Below, one piece after another: positions 1 through 8,905 of a DNA stretch of 64,000 bases. Each line of letters begins with the position of its first letter. Positions within the stretch are counted from its first letter, which is position 1. Under the pieces are notes generated by a model. That model was not told the origin of the DNA, made no database searches, and saw only the letters and a program-made list of their open reading frames with translations. The position numbers and the translations under genes were made by a program. The stretch is from Bdellovibrio bacteriovorus. Its GTDB lineage: Bacteria > Bdellovibrionota > Bdellovibrionia > Bdellovibrionales > Bdellovibrionaceae. The stretch is from positions 62,001 to 126,000 of the forward strand of contig NZ_LUKD01000005.1 of assembly GCF_001592745.1 (NCBI RefSeq), read 5' to 3'.

Positions 1-398
1 AATCAGCGAAGTCCGTGTGGGTTCCTAATCGCAATGGCATTTTTTTGAATATTGCAGCGGCTTACGCGGAGGCTTTAGGGGCAACAGCCGTGATTCCGGG
101 ATTCAACGTCGAAGAAGCTGCGACTTTCCCGGATAACTCCAAAGAGTTCATGGATACGGCGACGAAAGCTCTGCACTATTCGACATCAAATCATGTGACG
201 GTGGGTTGCTATACAGTTCACTTGAAAAAAACGGACATTGTTCGTTTAGGTCATGGATTGAAAGTTCCTTGGGAGATGATCTGGCCTTGTTACTTCTCTG
301 GAGAGCAGTGGTGTGGGCAGTGTGAATCTTGCCAACGTTCTAAGCGCGCGTTCGCGTCGGCGAATGTGGATGTGAAACATCTGTTTAAGGATTACTAA
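1..398 (+). CDS. queC: 7-cyano-7-deazaguanine synthase QueC, C-terminal part (5' end outside window)
   Basis: The reading frame is open to the left edge, so only about 132 C-terminal residues are present. QueC is the cytoplasmic, ATP-dependent enzyme that turns 7-carboxy-7-deazaguanine into preQ0 in queuosine synthesis. The visible part has the family's VPNRNGIFLNIAAAYAE stretch and ends with a cysteine cluster (WPCYF, then CGQCESCQ) that binds the structural zinc, followed by RSKRAF. The in-frame GTG at 15 is only an internal valine codon of that conserved stretch, not a start. The stop overlaps the ATG of the next gene by one base (TAATG), indicating translational coupling. Confidence 0.95.
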   Translation, partial: SAKSVWVPNRNGIFLNIAAAYAEALGATAVIPGFNVEEAATFPDNSKEFMDTATKALHYSTSNHVTVGCYTVHLKKTDIVRLGHGLKVPWEMIWPCYFSGEQWCGQCESCQRSKRAFASANVDVKHLFKDY

Positions 399-964
399 TG
401 AAAACACTTTTTATAGAAAAGAAATTTCCTTACGATGGAACTCAACTGCATTCCCTATTTGCGTATCTGGATCATAAGGTTTTAGGACCGTCGATTGTTT
501 CTTGGCAGGGAGCTTGCTCTATCTCTTTTGATCACATGGTGGATGGAGAAGACCTTTTAGAACAAGCGGAGATCAAAGGCGATGAAATGCTTCATTTCAT
601 CATCGAAGTCTTTGATCGTGATTTGTTTTCAGGCGTGGCTTTGCAAAGGCTTTTTGCTTCGATCACGCGTGACTACTTACAAGCTGCATCTTCTGCTTTG
701 GTGGGTAAGTCGTTGGTGCGTGAGGGGGATGATATTTACCTGGATGATCGCAAGCTGAGTATCAGCATTGCTACGAAATCGCCCGTATCGGTGATGGTGC
801 ATTTTGCGATGAATATCACTAATGACGGAACACCGGTAAAAACTTTGTCTTTGCAGGACTTGAAATTAGATCCTCGAAAAGTTTCCGAGGACCTCATGGC
901 GAAATTTAAGAAAGAATATGATTCGATAGTCGTGGCGACGCAGAAAGTGCGCCCCGTTTCTTAG
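398..964 (+). CDS. DUF366 family protein
   Basis: A 188-residue cytoplasmic protein that fits the DUF366 family (start MKTLFIEKKFPYDGTQL, then SLFAYLDHKVLGPSIVSW). No catalytic mechanism is established that I can state. It is coupled to queC through a one-base TAATG overlap, which suggests a link with preQ0/queuosine metabolism; that link is inference from position. The length is normal for the family. There is no signal peptide or membrane segment. The 3' end runs into the convergent His-rich gene, so the two stop codons overlap at 961-964. Confidence 0.8.
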   Translation: MKTLFIEKKFPYDGTQLHSLFAYLDHKVLGPSIVSWQGACSISFDHMVDGEDLLEQAEIKGDEMLHFIIEVFDRDLFSGVALQRLFASITRDYLQAASSALVGKSLVREGDDIYLDDRKLSISIATKSPVSVMVHFAMNITNDGTPVKTLSLQDLKLDPRKVSEDLMAKFKKEYDSIVVATQKVRPVS

Positions 965-1377
965 TGATGGTCGTGAGCGGAAGAAGGTTTTTCTTCTGCG
1001 AGTTTAGGCAACGGAAGCTTGTAACTGACTTCGTTTCCAACAGCGCCATCACGCACGGCTTTTACTTTCAGTTCGCCTTTTAATGGGTACTTCTTCGTAG
1101 GCGCGCAGTGAAAGTGATTTCCTCCCATGACGGAGCACTTAAAATCCACTTTGTCTTTTCCATTCACGGCAGAAACCTCGATTTTAGAATTCTTGACGGT
1201 AGGGTACTTAAATTCCATGTCTAAAAGAAAAATGTGGGCGTCTTGTTTTTCATCTAACATAAGCTCGGTATGAAAGGCTCCGGGCATGCGAATATGTCCG
1301 CCGTGAGGGCCTTCCTTGTCTTCGCCATGGGCTAGGGCTATAAATGGTGTCAGAATCAATAGAGATAGTAATTTCAT
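961..1377 (-). CDS. Exported His-rich protein, probable periplasmic copper-related protein
   Basis: A 138-residue protein with an N-terminal signal peptide (MKLLSLLILTPFIALA, cleavage before HGEDKE). The mature N-terminus has an H/G-rich stretch (HGEDKEGPHGGH), there is a central GGNHFHCAP motif, and the C-terminus ends in AHDHH, so it offers several His/Cys metal ligands. It is divergent from the copper ATPase copA with a 130-base shared control region, and I infer a periplasmic copper-binding or chaperone role. A good ribosome-binding site (AAGGAAA) precedes the ATG. I do not recognise a named family. Confidence 0.65.
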   Translation of the reverse strand: MKLLSLLILTPFIALAHGEDKEGPHGGHIRMPGAFHTELMLDEKQDAHIFLLDMEFKYPTVKNSKIEVSAVNGKDKVDFKCSVMGGNHFHCAPTKKYPLKGELKVKAVRDGAVGNEVSYKLPLPKLAEEKPSSAHDHH

Positions 1378-1424
1378 AGTGTTTTCCTTATTTATCAGTC
1401 TTTCTAGGAATGAGACGTGGGTTT

Positions 1425-1458
1425 TGTGACATAAATCTAAATATTTATTTCTGTCACT
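1425..1458. promoter_or_regulatory. Dyad in the divergent copper-gene promoter region
   Basis: GTGACA (1426-1431) and TGTCAC (1452-1457) form perfect inverted half-sites flanking an AT-rich 20-base core, with further symmetry outside (TTTT on the left, AAAA on the right). It lies between the His-rich gene and copA, which diverge, so it could be an operator serving both. It does not look like the usual CueR dyad. The role is inference. Confidence 0.4.
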
Positions 1459-1507
1459 AAAACCAGGGTGGTCTCCTAATACAGTTCAGAAGGCGGGCAG
1501 GTTTAAA

Positions 1508-3694
1508 ATGGATGCTGAAAAACTAGATCAAACTGAAAAATCAACTGAACTTCAACTTATGGGTATGACCTGCGTAAATTGCGCGGCCAAGGTGGAAAAG
1601 ACCCTCAATTCTTTTCCAGATATTAAAGCTTCGGTCAATTTTGCGACCGAGAAAGCGCACGTCGAGTTCTTAGGAAATACCGATGTTTCTCAACTTTTAA
1701 AAGCCATTCAGGATATTGGCTATCAAGCTTATGAAGTCAGTAACGAAATAGAATCCTCCAAATTTAAAGAGGAAGCGGCGGCGGAATACAAAAAAGAACT
1801 TCGTCATTTTATTATTTCCTTAGTTCTGACGATCCCGTTTCTTATCGAAATGGTTTGGATGTTCACAGGAGCACATCACGAGTTTATCCCGCGCTGGGTG
1901 CAATTGGTTATGGCGACCCCGGTGCAGTTCTGGATCGGTTGGAGATTCTATCGGGGTTCCTTCTTTGCTCTAAGATCTAAGAGCGCTAACATGGATGTCT
2001 TAGTCGCGCTAGGAACATCTATGGCTTATCTTTTAAGTGCCGTGGTGACAGTTCTAAATTGGAAGGATCAACACGTTTACTTCGAGGCCAGCACCGCGAT
2101 TATCACTTTGATTCTTCTTGGAAAATTAATGGAGAGCCGAGCTAAAGGAAAAACTTCCGAGGCCGTGGAAAGTCTTCTTCGTTTGCAGCCAAAGAAAGCA
2201 TTCGTTGAAAAGGATGGGCAGATTATCGAAGTCGCGACGTCTGATTTGAAAGCCGGCGATATTGTTGTGGTGAAGAACGGAGAAGGTGTTCCAGTCGACG
2301 GTATCGTGGCCTCTGGGGAATCCTCCATCGATGAGTCTATGTTGACGGGTGAAAGCATTCCCGTGCAGAAAGTCGCGGGCGACGCCGTTTATGCGGCGAC
2401 ACTGAATCAGGAAGGCACACTTAAAATAAAAGCGACAGGGGTTGGAAGTAAAACTCAACTAGCTCAGATCATTAAGATCGTAACAACGGCCCAAGGATCG
2501 AAAGCACCGATTCAAAGAATGGCTGATAAAATTTCAGGCGTCTTTGTTCCTGTCGTTGTTCTTATAAGTATCATTACATTCTTCGCGACTTGGTTCCTTG
2601 CAGGGGATCTGACTTCCGCATTTATTGCGTCAGTTTCTGTGTTAGTCATTGCGTGTCCTTGTGCTCTGGGTTTAGCGACTCCGACAGCAGTCGTCGTCGG
2701 AATTGGTAAGGGAGCTCAAGCCGGAGTTTTATTCCGCGATGCCAAAGCTCTGGAGCTTGCCGAAAAAATCAAAGTCCTGGTTTTAGATAAAACGGGAACT
2801 ATCACTGAAGGTAAGCCACAGGTGACGGATGTGGTGGTAACTCAAGGCTCTCAAGAGGATTTACTTCGTTGGGCCGCAAGTCTTGAAATGGGTTCCTCAC
2901 ATCCCTTGGCTCAAGCTATTGTTGATGAAGCAAAAAAGCACGGTTCGTCATTACCTGCAGTGACGAATTTCCGATCCGTTGCGGGACAAGGGGTTGAGGG
3001 CGTGATTGAAGGGAGACAGATGCGCTTAGGTCGTCCGCATTGGGTGGCTCCGGAATATTCTTTAAATAAAGAAACCCTTGCCCTTCTCGAAGGGCAAGGG
3101 AAGACAGTAATGACCTTAGCCGATGATTCTCGCGTGCTTGGCTACATTGCTGTGGCAGATAAGATTCGAGAAACTTCGAAAAAGGCCATCGCCGAACTTC
3201 AGGAAAAAGGCATCCGCGTGATGATGCTCACTGGGGATAATGAAGGCACCGCGAAAGAAATCGCTGCTCAAGCGGGAATTAAAGAATTCAAGCACAGCGT
3301 GAAGCCTGCGGATAAGGCGAGTGTGATTGTTGCATTGAAGCGTCAGAAAAACCGTGTGGCCATGGTGGGTGATGGGATCAACGATGCTCCTGCCTTAGCA
3401 GTCGCAGATGTGAGTTTTTCGATGTCTTCAGGGACTGATATCGCCATTGAAACGGCCGATGTGACATTGATGAAAAACGATCTTCAGTCTGTGGTTCAAG
3501 CCATTGAGCTTTCCGAGATGACTTTAAAGAAAATTCGCCAGAACTTGTTCTTCGCCTTTTTCTATAATGTTCTAGGAATTCCGCTCGCAGCAATGGGTAT
3601 GCTGAATCCGGTTATTGCCGGCGCGGCTATGGCAATGAGTTCGGTGTCCGTGGTAAGTAATTCATTACTTCTGAAAAGGAAGAGCTTAAGCTAA
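1508..3694 (+). CDS. copA: Copper-exporting P1B-type ATPase
   Basis: A 728-residue inner-membrane pump that hydrolyses ATP to move Cu(I) out of the cytoplasm. There is one N-terminal heavy-metal-associated domain with GMTCVNC (Cys22, Cys25). Membrane helices start near residue 97. The transport motif CPC is at about 383-385, the phosphorylated Asp at about 427 in DKTGT, then the SSHPLA motif near 465 and the hinge GDGIND near 622. It has a single metal-binding domain, as many bacterial CopA proteins do. The CPC motif together with the GMTCxxC domain favours copper over zinc or cadmium. It diverges from the exported His-rich gene at 961-1377. Confidence 0.92.
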   Translation: MDAEKLDQTEKSTELQLMGMTCVNCAAKVEKTLNSFPDIKASVNFATEKAHVEFLGNTDVSQLLKAIQDIGYQAYEVSNEIESSKFKEEAAAEYKKELRHFIISLVLTIPFLIEMVWMFTGAHHEFIPRWVQLVMATPVQFWIGWRFYRGSFFALRSKSANMDVLVALGTSMAYLLSAVVTVLNWKDQHVYFEASTAIITLILLGKLMESRAKGKTSEAVESLLRLQPKKAFVEKDGQIIEVATSDLKAGDIVVVKNGEGVPVDGIVASGESSIDESMLTGESIPVQKVAGDAVYAATLNQEGTLKIKATGVGSKTQLAQIIKIVTTAQGSKAPIQRMADKISGVFVPVVVLISIITFFATWFLAGDLTSAFIASVSVLVIACPCALGLATPTAVVVGIGKGAQAGVLFRDAKALELAEKIKVLVLDKTGTITEGKPQVTDVVVTQGSQEDLLRWAASLEMGSSHPLAQAIVDEAKKHGSSLPAVTNFRSVAGQGVEGVIEGRQMRLGRPHWVAPEYSLNKETLALLEGQGKTVMTLADDSRVLGYIAVADKIRETSKKAIAELQEKGIRVMMLTGDNEGTAKEIAAQAGIKEFKHSVKPADKASVIVALKRQKNRVAMVGDGINDAPALAVADVSFSMSSGTDIAIETADVTLMKNDLQSVVQAIELSEMTLKKIRQNLFFAFFYNVLGIPLAAMGMLNPVIAGAAMAMSSVSVVSNSLLLKRKSLS

Positions 3695-3707
3695 AACGAT
3701 GACGCCC

Positions 3708-3744
3708 TCCTAAAGCGTTGACTTCAAAAGGCCGCGCTTTAGGA
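3708..3744 (+). promoter_or_regulatory. Inverted repeat that would sequester the kinase gene's ribosome-binding site
   Basis: TCCTAAAGCG (3708-3717) and CGCTTTAGGA (3735-3744) are perfect 10-base complements with a 17-base loop. The right arm contains AGGA, the only plausible Shine-Dalgarno sequence for the ATG at 3752. No T-run follows, so it is not a standard terminator for copA. As RNA it could hide the start site; as DNA it could be an operator. Confidence 0.5.
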
Positions 3745-3751
3745 TTAAGAC

Positions 3752-5851
3752 ATGACGCGTTTTTCAAGAATGAAGTTTTCGCAGAAGATCTTTTTAGCCA
3801 TCTTTGGCACGGCTTCATTCTCGGCTCTGGTCTTATGTCTTTCGCTTTATGCGACCCTTTCCCGCTATCAATCCATTGATTTTGAAGACAGTTACGTCGA
3901 TCATATGAATCTTTTTGGTAAAGCTTTAGGGAGGATTGAAGCGGCTCAAGCGCGTATTGCTCTGAATGCGGCTAAAGCTGTGGAGCTTCGTGATCAAGAC
4001 GTTAAAGGAAAGTGGACGAATAAAGATCTTCGAGCTTTAGCTGATGAACTGGGTGTCAGCGAAGTGAACGTTTTCAATCAAGATGGCAAAGCCTTGGCTT
4101 ATTCCCATGATTTGCCGGAGCCTTTATTTAAAGAATTCCCGGATTTGCTTTCGATCAGCTCACTTGTTTATCAAACCCATCTTTTGCGTGATTCTGACAC
4201 TAAGGTTCGCCACCACACGATTCTGCGCACGAAAGATTTGAATCGGTATATTGAGGCGGCGCTTTATTTTGATGCAGTCACACTGCTTTTGAAGGAAATG
4301 GCCGAACACGATGTTGATAATCTTGTCATCGAGATGTTCGGGCCCGACAGTAAAAGTTTAGGGCGGATCCAAAAAGAAGACGCCGCCACCGAAGCGATGG
4401 ACCTTTCAAAAGCTTTGAGTTTGCCAGACGGAGCTCACTGGGATCAAGGACGCCTGATTGTTTTGACTTCTTCGACCAATGCGAACCAAAAGACTTATCG
4501 TCTGGTTGCGGTGATATCAGATCGGTTCTTGCGACAAGGCTTGCAGAAGATACAAATGACCTTGGCAGTCGCCGCCCTTATTTTAATTCTGATTTCTTGG
4601 GCGTTGTCGCAAGCATTAACTAAAACTTTATTGGCTAAGGTAGAATCTATCCGTTCGCTGCTGTCGCGAATCACGCGGGACCAGGATTATTCAAAACGTG
4701 TGTCTATTGTTGAAAAGTCAAAAGATGAGTTAGATGAGTTGGGCGGAAATCTGAACCATATGTTACAGACTTTGCAAGCGCACCAGCTCCAACTTCTAGG
4801 GGCGGAGCGTGATAAGGCACGTGCGCAAATCGCGGCGCAAGTCGCTCACGATATTCGCAGTCCGCTGATGAGTATGAATATGGCGCTCAGCCAAATCGAG
4901 AGTCCGCAAAAAGAGTCGTTAGCGATCATCAAAAGTGCCGTCGCACGGGTGGCAGGTATCGTACAAAAGCTGTCTTCTTTGTCGGCCAAACCCGATGAGT
5001 CCGCTAAAACGGAAGAGCCGAAATTAACATTGATGGAGCCCTTGATCGCAACGGTGGTGAATGAACACCGCGTGCGTAAGGCTGATCATCAAACTTTGAA
5101 ATTTACAGGGATGAGCGCGACTCCGCATCTTTGGAGTGTAGTTCAAGTGAACGAAATTCAAACCGCTCTTTCCAATATGATTAACAACTCTTTTGAAGCG
5201 GGAGCGACCGAAGTACATCTGACTCTTTCCGAGCAACCAAAAGCTTGGACATTGGAAGTGAAAGACAATGGAAAAGGTATTCCATCGGCAATTATCGATA
5301 AGATTTTTGAACGCAGCTTTACTTTTGGAAAGACGGCCGGGACGGGCCTAGGACTTTTTCAGGCAAAAGCGGCCATCGAATGGAGTGGCGGAACTTTAGA
5401 GCTGCGATCAGAAGAAGGCAAGGGGACGACCTTTTCTATATGCATTCCTCGAGAGAGAACGCCCGGTTGGCTGCCTTCTTCGATCGAATTAGACGCCGAT
5501 CAAACCATTTGTTTTGTAGATGACGATGCTCAAATTTTAGAAAGCTGGAAAGCCAAGGCTCAAGCAGCTTCCCTAAGACAGGCCCATTTCTTTGAAAGTA
5601 TCGAAGCTTTTGAAAAGGCGTTCCCACTATCTGAATGGCCCTCAACAGCATTGCTGGTGATTGATCAGAATTTAAGTGAGACTAAAAAAGGGCTTGAGGT
5701 GATGAGTGCTTTAGCCATCGGCAAAAGGGCTTATCTTTGTACTACGGATTTTGACGAGAAATGGATTCAAGATCAAGTGCGGAAAATCAACGGCTTCTTG
5801 ATTCCAAAATTGTTGGTCACTCAGTTTGAGATTAAAGTGAGAGGTTCCTAA
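3752..5851 (+). CDS. Hybrid sensor histidine kinase with C-terminal receiver domain
   Basis: A 699-residue membrane kinase. Order: helix about 12-35, a periplasmic or extracytoplasmic sensor region to about 270, a second helix about 272-290, a HAMP-like segment, a dimerisation/phosphoacceptor helix with AHDIRSP (His about 366), and a catalytic ATPase domain with an N-box (NNSFEAG, about 476), DNGKG (about 505) and GTGLGLF (about 531). From about 585 a receiver-like domain follows, with the acidic pocket in CFVDDDAQ and a candidate phosphoacceptor Asp near 637 (LVIDQNLS). Its stop overlaps the start of the NtrC-type regulator, so the two are a cognate pair. The signal sensed is unknown. The start site is preceded by a strong inverted repeat. 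Confidence 0.88.
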   Translation: MTRFSRMKFSQKIFLAIFGTASFSALVLCLSLYATLSRYQSIDFEDSYVDHMNLFGKALGRIEAAQARIALNAAKAVELRDQDVKGKWTNKDLRALADELGVSEVNVFNQDGKALAYSHDLPEPLFKEFPDLLSISSLVYQTHLLRDSDTKVRHHTILRTKDLNRYIEAALYFDAVTLLLKEMAEHDVDNLVIEMFGPDSKSLGRIQKEDAATEAMDLSKALSLPDGAHWDQGRLIVLTSSTNANQKTYRLVAVISDRFLRQGLQKIQMTLAVAALILILISWALSQALTKTLLAKVESIRSLLSRITRDQDYSKRVSIVEKSKDELDELGGNLNHMLQTLQAHQLQLLGAERDKARAQIAAQVAHDIRSPLMSMNMALSQIESPQKESLAIIKSAVARVAGIVQKLSSLSAKPDESAKTEEPKLTLMEPLIATVVNEHRVRKADHQTLKFTGMSATPHLWSVVQVNEIQTALSNMINNSFEAGATEVHLTLSEQPKAWTLEVKDNGKGIPSAIIDKIFERSFTFGKTAGTGLGLFQAKAAIEWSGGTLELRSEEGKGTTFSICIPRERTPGWLPSSIELDADQTICFVDDDAQILESWKAKAQAASLRQAHFFESIEAFEKAFPLSEWPSTALLVIDQNLSETKKGLEVMSALAIGKRAYLCTTDFDEKWIQDQVRKINGFLIPKLLVTQFEIKVRGS

Positions 5852-7236
5852 TGCGTGTTTTGATTGTGGATGACGAAACGCTAGTAAGAAAAACCATGCA
5901 ATCACAGATCGAATCACCGCACGTGGTTTCGCTTGCGGATTCCCTGGAAGAGGCCTTAGATATTTTGGATAAGCAAGTGATTGATCTTGCCTTCGTGGAC
6001 CTGTCATTGGATGAATCCACGGATCGTATTGGTTTGCAGTTAATTCAGGAAATCGCTAAAAGTCATCCAACGACAGTCGTAGTGGCGATGACGGGTCATG
6101 ATGAGGGGCCCCTTGTTGAAGCCTGTATGAAAGCGGGCGCTGTCGACTATTTGTTGAAGCCTTTTGATCGTCATACGTTGACGCAAGTTTTGCGTAAAGC
6201 CCCGGTGTTGCATCGTCTGCTCCGCCGCAATCAAACTTTGAAGCATCAGGCGGGTTCTAAGCTTGTTCAGCACATCAATCTTTATACGAAGTCTCCGGCC
6301 TTTAAAGCCGTATTAGACACGGCTAAAAAAATTCGCGGCGCCAATCAATCAATTTTGATTCGCGGAGAAAGTGGATCCGGTAAAGAGATCATGGCTCAGT
6401 ATCTATGGAGTCTTGAAAATGACAGCTCTCGTCCCTTTATCGCCGTAAATTGTGGAGCGATCTCAGGGCAACTGGCGGAATCAGAACTTTTCGGACACAA
6501 AAAAGGAGCTTTCACGGGGGCGACCGAAAGTCGTTCTGGAAAATTTGAAAGTGCTGATGGTGGCGATATTTTCTTAGATGAATTAGCCACATTGAATATG
6601 GACATTCAAGTAAAGCTCCTGCGGGTACTTAGTAGTGGAGACATTTATCCTGTAGGGCAGGATGTTGGTAAGAAAGTAAATTGCCGTACGATTGCGGCAA
6701 CGAACGAAAATTTGGAAGAGTTGATTAAAGAGAAAAAGTTCCGTGAAGATCTCTTCTTTAGAATTAAAAACTTCACGATCACTTTACCGCCTCTGCGTGA
6801 GCGCAAGGAAGACATTTTAGATTTAGCTCACGAGTTTTTACGAAAAGGCAACTATGGTGACAAGCACTTTAGTCCGCAGTCTGAAGCTTTATTGTTGAGC
6901 TACTCTTGGCCGGGCAACATTCGTGAATTGAAATCGGCCGTTGAAGTGGCGTCTGTACTTGCGGATGGAAATGAATTGCAACCGGGGGATATTACACCCC
7001 ACCTTGTTCAGTCAGCTCCAGTTTATGAAGAGGTTCTTAAGAATCATTCGATCACGGAAATTGACGAGAAAGCTCTAGAAGGCCGTTTCAGTCACTTGGT
7101 TTCAGAGTTTGAATTAAAGCTGATTGATTTTGCCATGCAGAAAAAAGGATCGGAGTCTGCAGCGGCTCGCTATCTGGGAATTCCAAGAAGCACCCTGGGT
7201 GATTTACGTCGTCGTTTGGCGGGGATTAAGAAGTAG
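5851..7236 (+). CDS. NtrC-family sigma-54-dependent response regulator
   Basis: A 461-residue cytoplasmic transcription activator. The N-terminal receiver domain has phosphoacceptor Asp near 50 (FVDLSLDE) and KPF near 106. The central AAA+ domain has Walker A GESGSGKE (about 171-178), the sigma-54 contact loop GAFTGA (about 221-226), and Walker B DIFLDE (about 241). The C-terminus is a Fis-type helix-turn-helix (AAARYLGIPRSTLGDLRRRL). An intact GAFTGA loop means it should activate RNA polymerase carrying sigma-54. It is translationally coupled to the hybrid kinase upstream, which presumably phosphorylates it. Target genes cannot be read from this window; I saw no convincing -24/-12 promoter in the intergenic regions. 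Confidence 0.92.
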   Translation: MRVLIVDDETLVRKTMQSQIESPHVVSLADSLEEALDILDKQVIDLAFVDLSLDESTDRIGLQLIQEIAKSHPTTVVVAMTGHDEGPLVEACMKAGAVDYLLKPFDRHTLTQVLRKAPVLHRLLRRNQTLKHQAGSKLVQHINLYTKSPAFKAVLDTAKKIRGANQSILIRGESGSGKEIMAQYLWSLENDSSRPFIAVNCGAISGQLAESELFGHKKGAFTGATESRSGKFESADGGDIFLDELATLNMDIQVKLLRVLSSGDIYPVGQDVGKKVNCRTIAATNENLEELIKEKKFREDLFFRIKNFTITLPPLRERKEDILDLAHEFLRKGNYGDKHFSPQSEALLLSYSWPGNIRELKSAVEVASVLADGNELQPGDITPHLVQSAPVYEEVLKNHSITEIDEKALEGRFSHLVSEFELKLIDFAMQKKGSESAAARYLGIPRSTLGDLRRRLAGIKK

Positions 7237-7247
7237 TGCTGTAAAGG

Positions 7248-7272
7248 GCCACTTGCACCCTAAGCAAGTGGC
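7248..7272. terminator. Hairpin between convergent genes
   Basis: GCCACTTG (7248-7255) and CAAGTGGC (7265-7272) form an 8-base perfect stem with a 9-base loop between the ends of the NtrC-type regulator and the convergent pseudo-receiver gene, touching the latter's stop codon. The following T-rich stretch on the plus strand is weak, so it is only a probable terminator, possibly used in both directions. Confidence 0.5.
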
Positions 7273-8861
7273 TACTCTTTGTCTTTCGTTTTTATATACG
7301 CTTCAAGAAGCCATTTGCGAATGTGCTTAAGATAATAGTCTTTCATTCCAAAAAAGACGAAGTGATTTAAATAACCTTCACCGGATTTATTCGGTTCGTT
7401 GAAGTTCACGGTGCCAATAATCTCTGGTGTATCCAGCTCCTCCGGACGCCATAGGATAAACTCTCTGAAGGCTCCGATGCTAATGGCGCGATAGTATTTT
7501 AAGACCAAGCCTGCTTCGGAGATTTGTGTTATTTGCACCGGATTCGCCACCTTGAGGGCCCCAGAGTCTTTAACGCTTCCTAAAGTTGTCGCTTCTTTAT
7601 TCAAGAGGTGAGGATTTAGACTTAGGGTCTTTTTTAAGATGTAAGATTTATCCAGTGGAGTGAAGTAAATTTCTTTCACCCACTCAGAGAGGTCTTTCAT
7701 AACTTCGAAGCTGAGTTTGCGCTTAGAAACCAAGTAAAGATCCGGGAAGTTCTGCAGTGGAACTCCGTGTTTAGCCGCGCGATCTGTTAAATACTGTTGA
7801 ATTTGCTCCCAGCGTTTTTTCTTTTCGACTTCAAAAATATCGTAATTTGCAAAAACCATATCAAAGGTTTCAGGAAGTTGCTGGCGGTGGACCGTGTCTT
7901 TGTCAGAAAGATCTGAAAGAAGCTGACCCAAAAGGCTGTATTGGAAGACTTCGGCATTTTTAAACTTATCCGTGAAGAAGTTTTTTACCTCAAGCCCCAA
8001 GGCTGCATCTTCATCAAGAATTAAAATTCGTGTCTGGCGACCATGGGTGTTTAATAGTTCGGTCGTCTGATGGTCTTTATCCTGAAGGATGTTTCTTCGG
8101 ACCTGGCTGACTTGTTTATTATCGGCGCCAAAGAAATGAAACTCACATAGAAAGTCCTTGTCGCTGACGGGCATACAAGATTTGCAATAAGCCAGAACGC
8201 TCTTAATATTGCCGGAAGTGAACGAGTCACTATAGTACTTCGTCATCGCACCGATCTTGATTTCGTGATTATTCATTGTCGTAAAGCCGATTTCAGAGAT
8301 CGAATTTAGCGACACCTCTTTGAGCATTTCGATTGTCGAGCTGATGTTCATCGAGGCCACAGTTGTGGAAGTGACGGGGTGGTGGCCCGTCAGTGCGTAT
8401 TCTAGATGCTGTTTTAAGATCAGTTTATCAAAGGGTTTGAAGACGACGTTATTAATAATGCGCTCTTCGGCCAAAGCAATATTGAAGTCAGGACTATCAA
8501 ATGCGGTCAGTATTAAAGCCGTGGGCTCTTGTTCAGAGCACATTTTCTTACGCATAAAAAAATCACGGGCCCGTTTTATCAGGCCCATGTTTTGAATTCC
8601 TAAAAACTCATTTTTCGCGATCACCAGGCGAAGTTCGTGAGTGGCCGCCGGGGTGATATCTTCACTGGTGTCGTCTTTGTGTTTGCGCCCGCCCGGGGCT
8701 AATGCCAGAGGTCCGGCGGATAGAGCCGTTTTGAGCCATTCATGAAATTCTGCCAGGTTTAAGAAAAAGCGAATATGGAGCTTTGGATCTATACTTCTTA
8801 AGGTGTCGAAGAGATCCTTCTGGATACGTTCATCATCTTCAAGGATGTATATGAACTTCAT
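7272..8861 (-). CDS. Tandem pseudo-receiver/PilZ-like protein (two repeated units)
   Basis: A 529-residue soluble protein. Unit 1: receiver-like fold 2-158 (acidic pair in YILEDDE, KPF at 142-144) and a PilZ-like segment about 175-265 (SISEIGF at 187-193). Unit 2: receiver-like fold 278-415 (ILILDEDA; TPLDK replaces the KP motif) and a PilZ-like segment about 440-525 (QISEAGL at 446-452). The two PilZ-like segments are visibly homologous: both end in an FFG motif followed by a basic helix (EFHFFGADNK and HFVFFGMKDY). Both receivers lack the usual phosphoacceptor Asp (AKNEF and ANYDI at that strand), and the PilZ RxxxR motif is missing, so phosphorylation and c-di-GMP binding are doubtful. It is convergent with the NtrC-type regulator, suggesting a signalling role. 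No membrane segment. Confidence 0.65.
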   Translation of the reverse strand: MKFIYILEDDERIQKDLFDTLRSIDPKLHIRFFLNLAEFHEWLKTALSAGPLALAPGGRKHKDDTSEDITPAATHELRLVIAKNEFLGIQNMGLIKRARDFFMRKKMCSEQEPTALILTAFDSPDFNIALAEERIINNVVFKPFDKLILKQHLEYALTGHHPVTSTTVASMNISSTIEMLKEVSLNSISEIGFTTMNNHEIKIGAMTKYYSDSFTSGNIKSVLAYCKSCMPVSDKDFLCEFHFFGADNKQVSQVRRNILQDKDHQTTELLNTHGRQTRILILDEDAALGLEVKNFFTDKFKNAEVFQYSLLGQLLSDLSDKDTVHRQQLPETFDMVFANYDIFEVEKKKRWEQIQQYLTDRAAKHGVPLQNFPDLYLVSKRKLSFEVMKDLSEWVKEIYFTPLDKSYILKKTLSLNPHLLNKEATTLGSVKDSGALKVANPVQITQISEAGLVLKYYRAISIGAFREFILWRPEELDTPEIIGTVNFNEPNKSGEGYLNHFVFFGMKDYYLKHIRKWLLEAYIKTKDKE

Positions 8862-8867
8862 ACTTTT

Positions 8868-8873
8868 ATTATA
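8868..8873 (-). promoter_or_regulatory. Consensus -10 box, possible leaderless start
   Basis: A perfect TATAAT on the minus strand ends six bases before the ATG at 8861, and no Shine-Dalgarno sequence lies between them. Transcription would then start at or very near the A of the ATG, giving a leaderless mRNA. The -35 region is weak (TACTTT at 17 bases). Confidence 0.45.
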
Positions 8874-8905
8874 TCTTGATATGAGTCATGAAAGTAAAAT
8901 TATTT

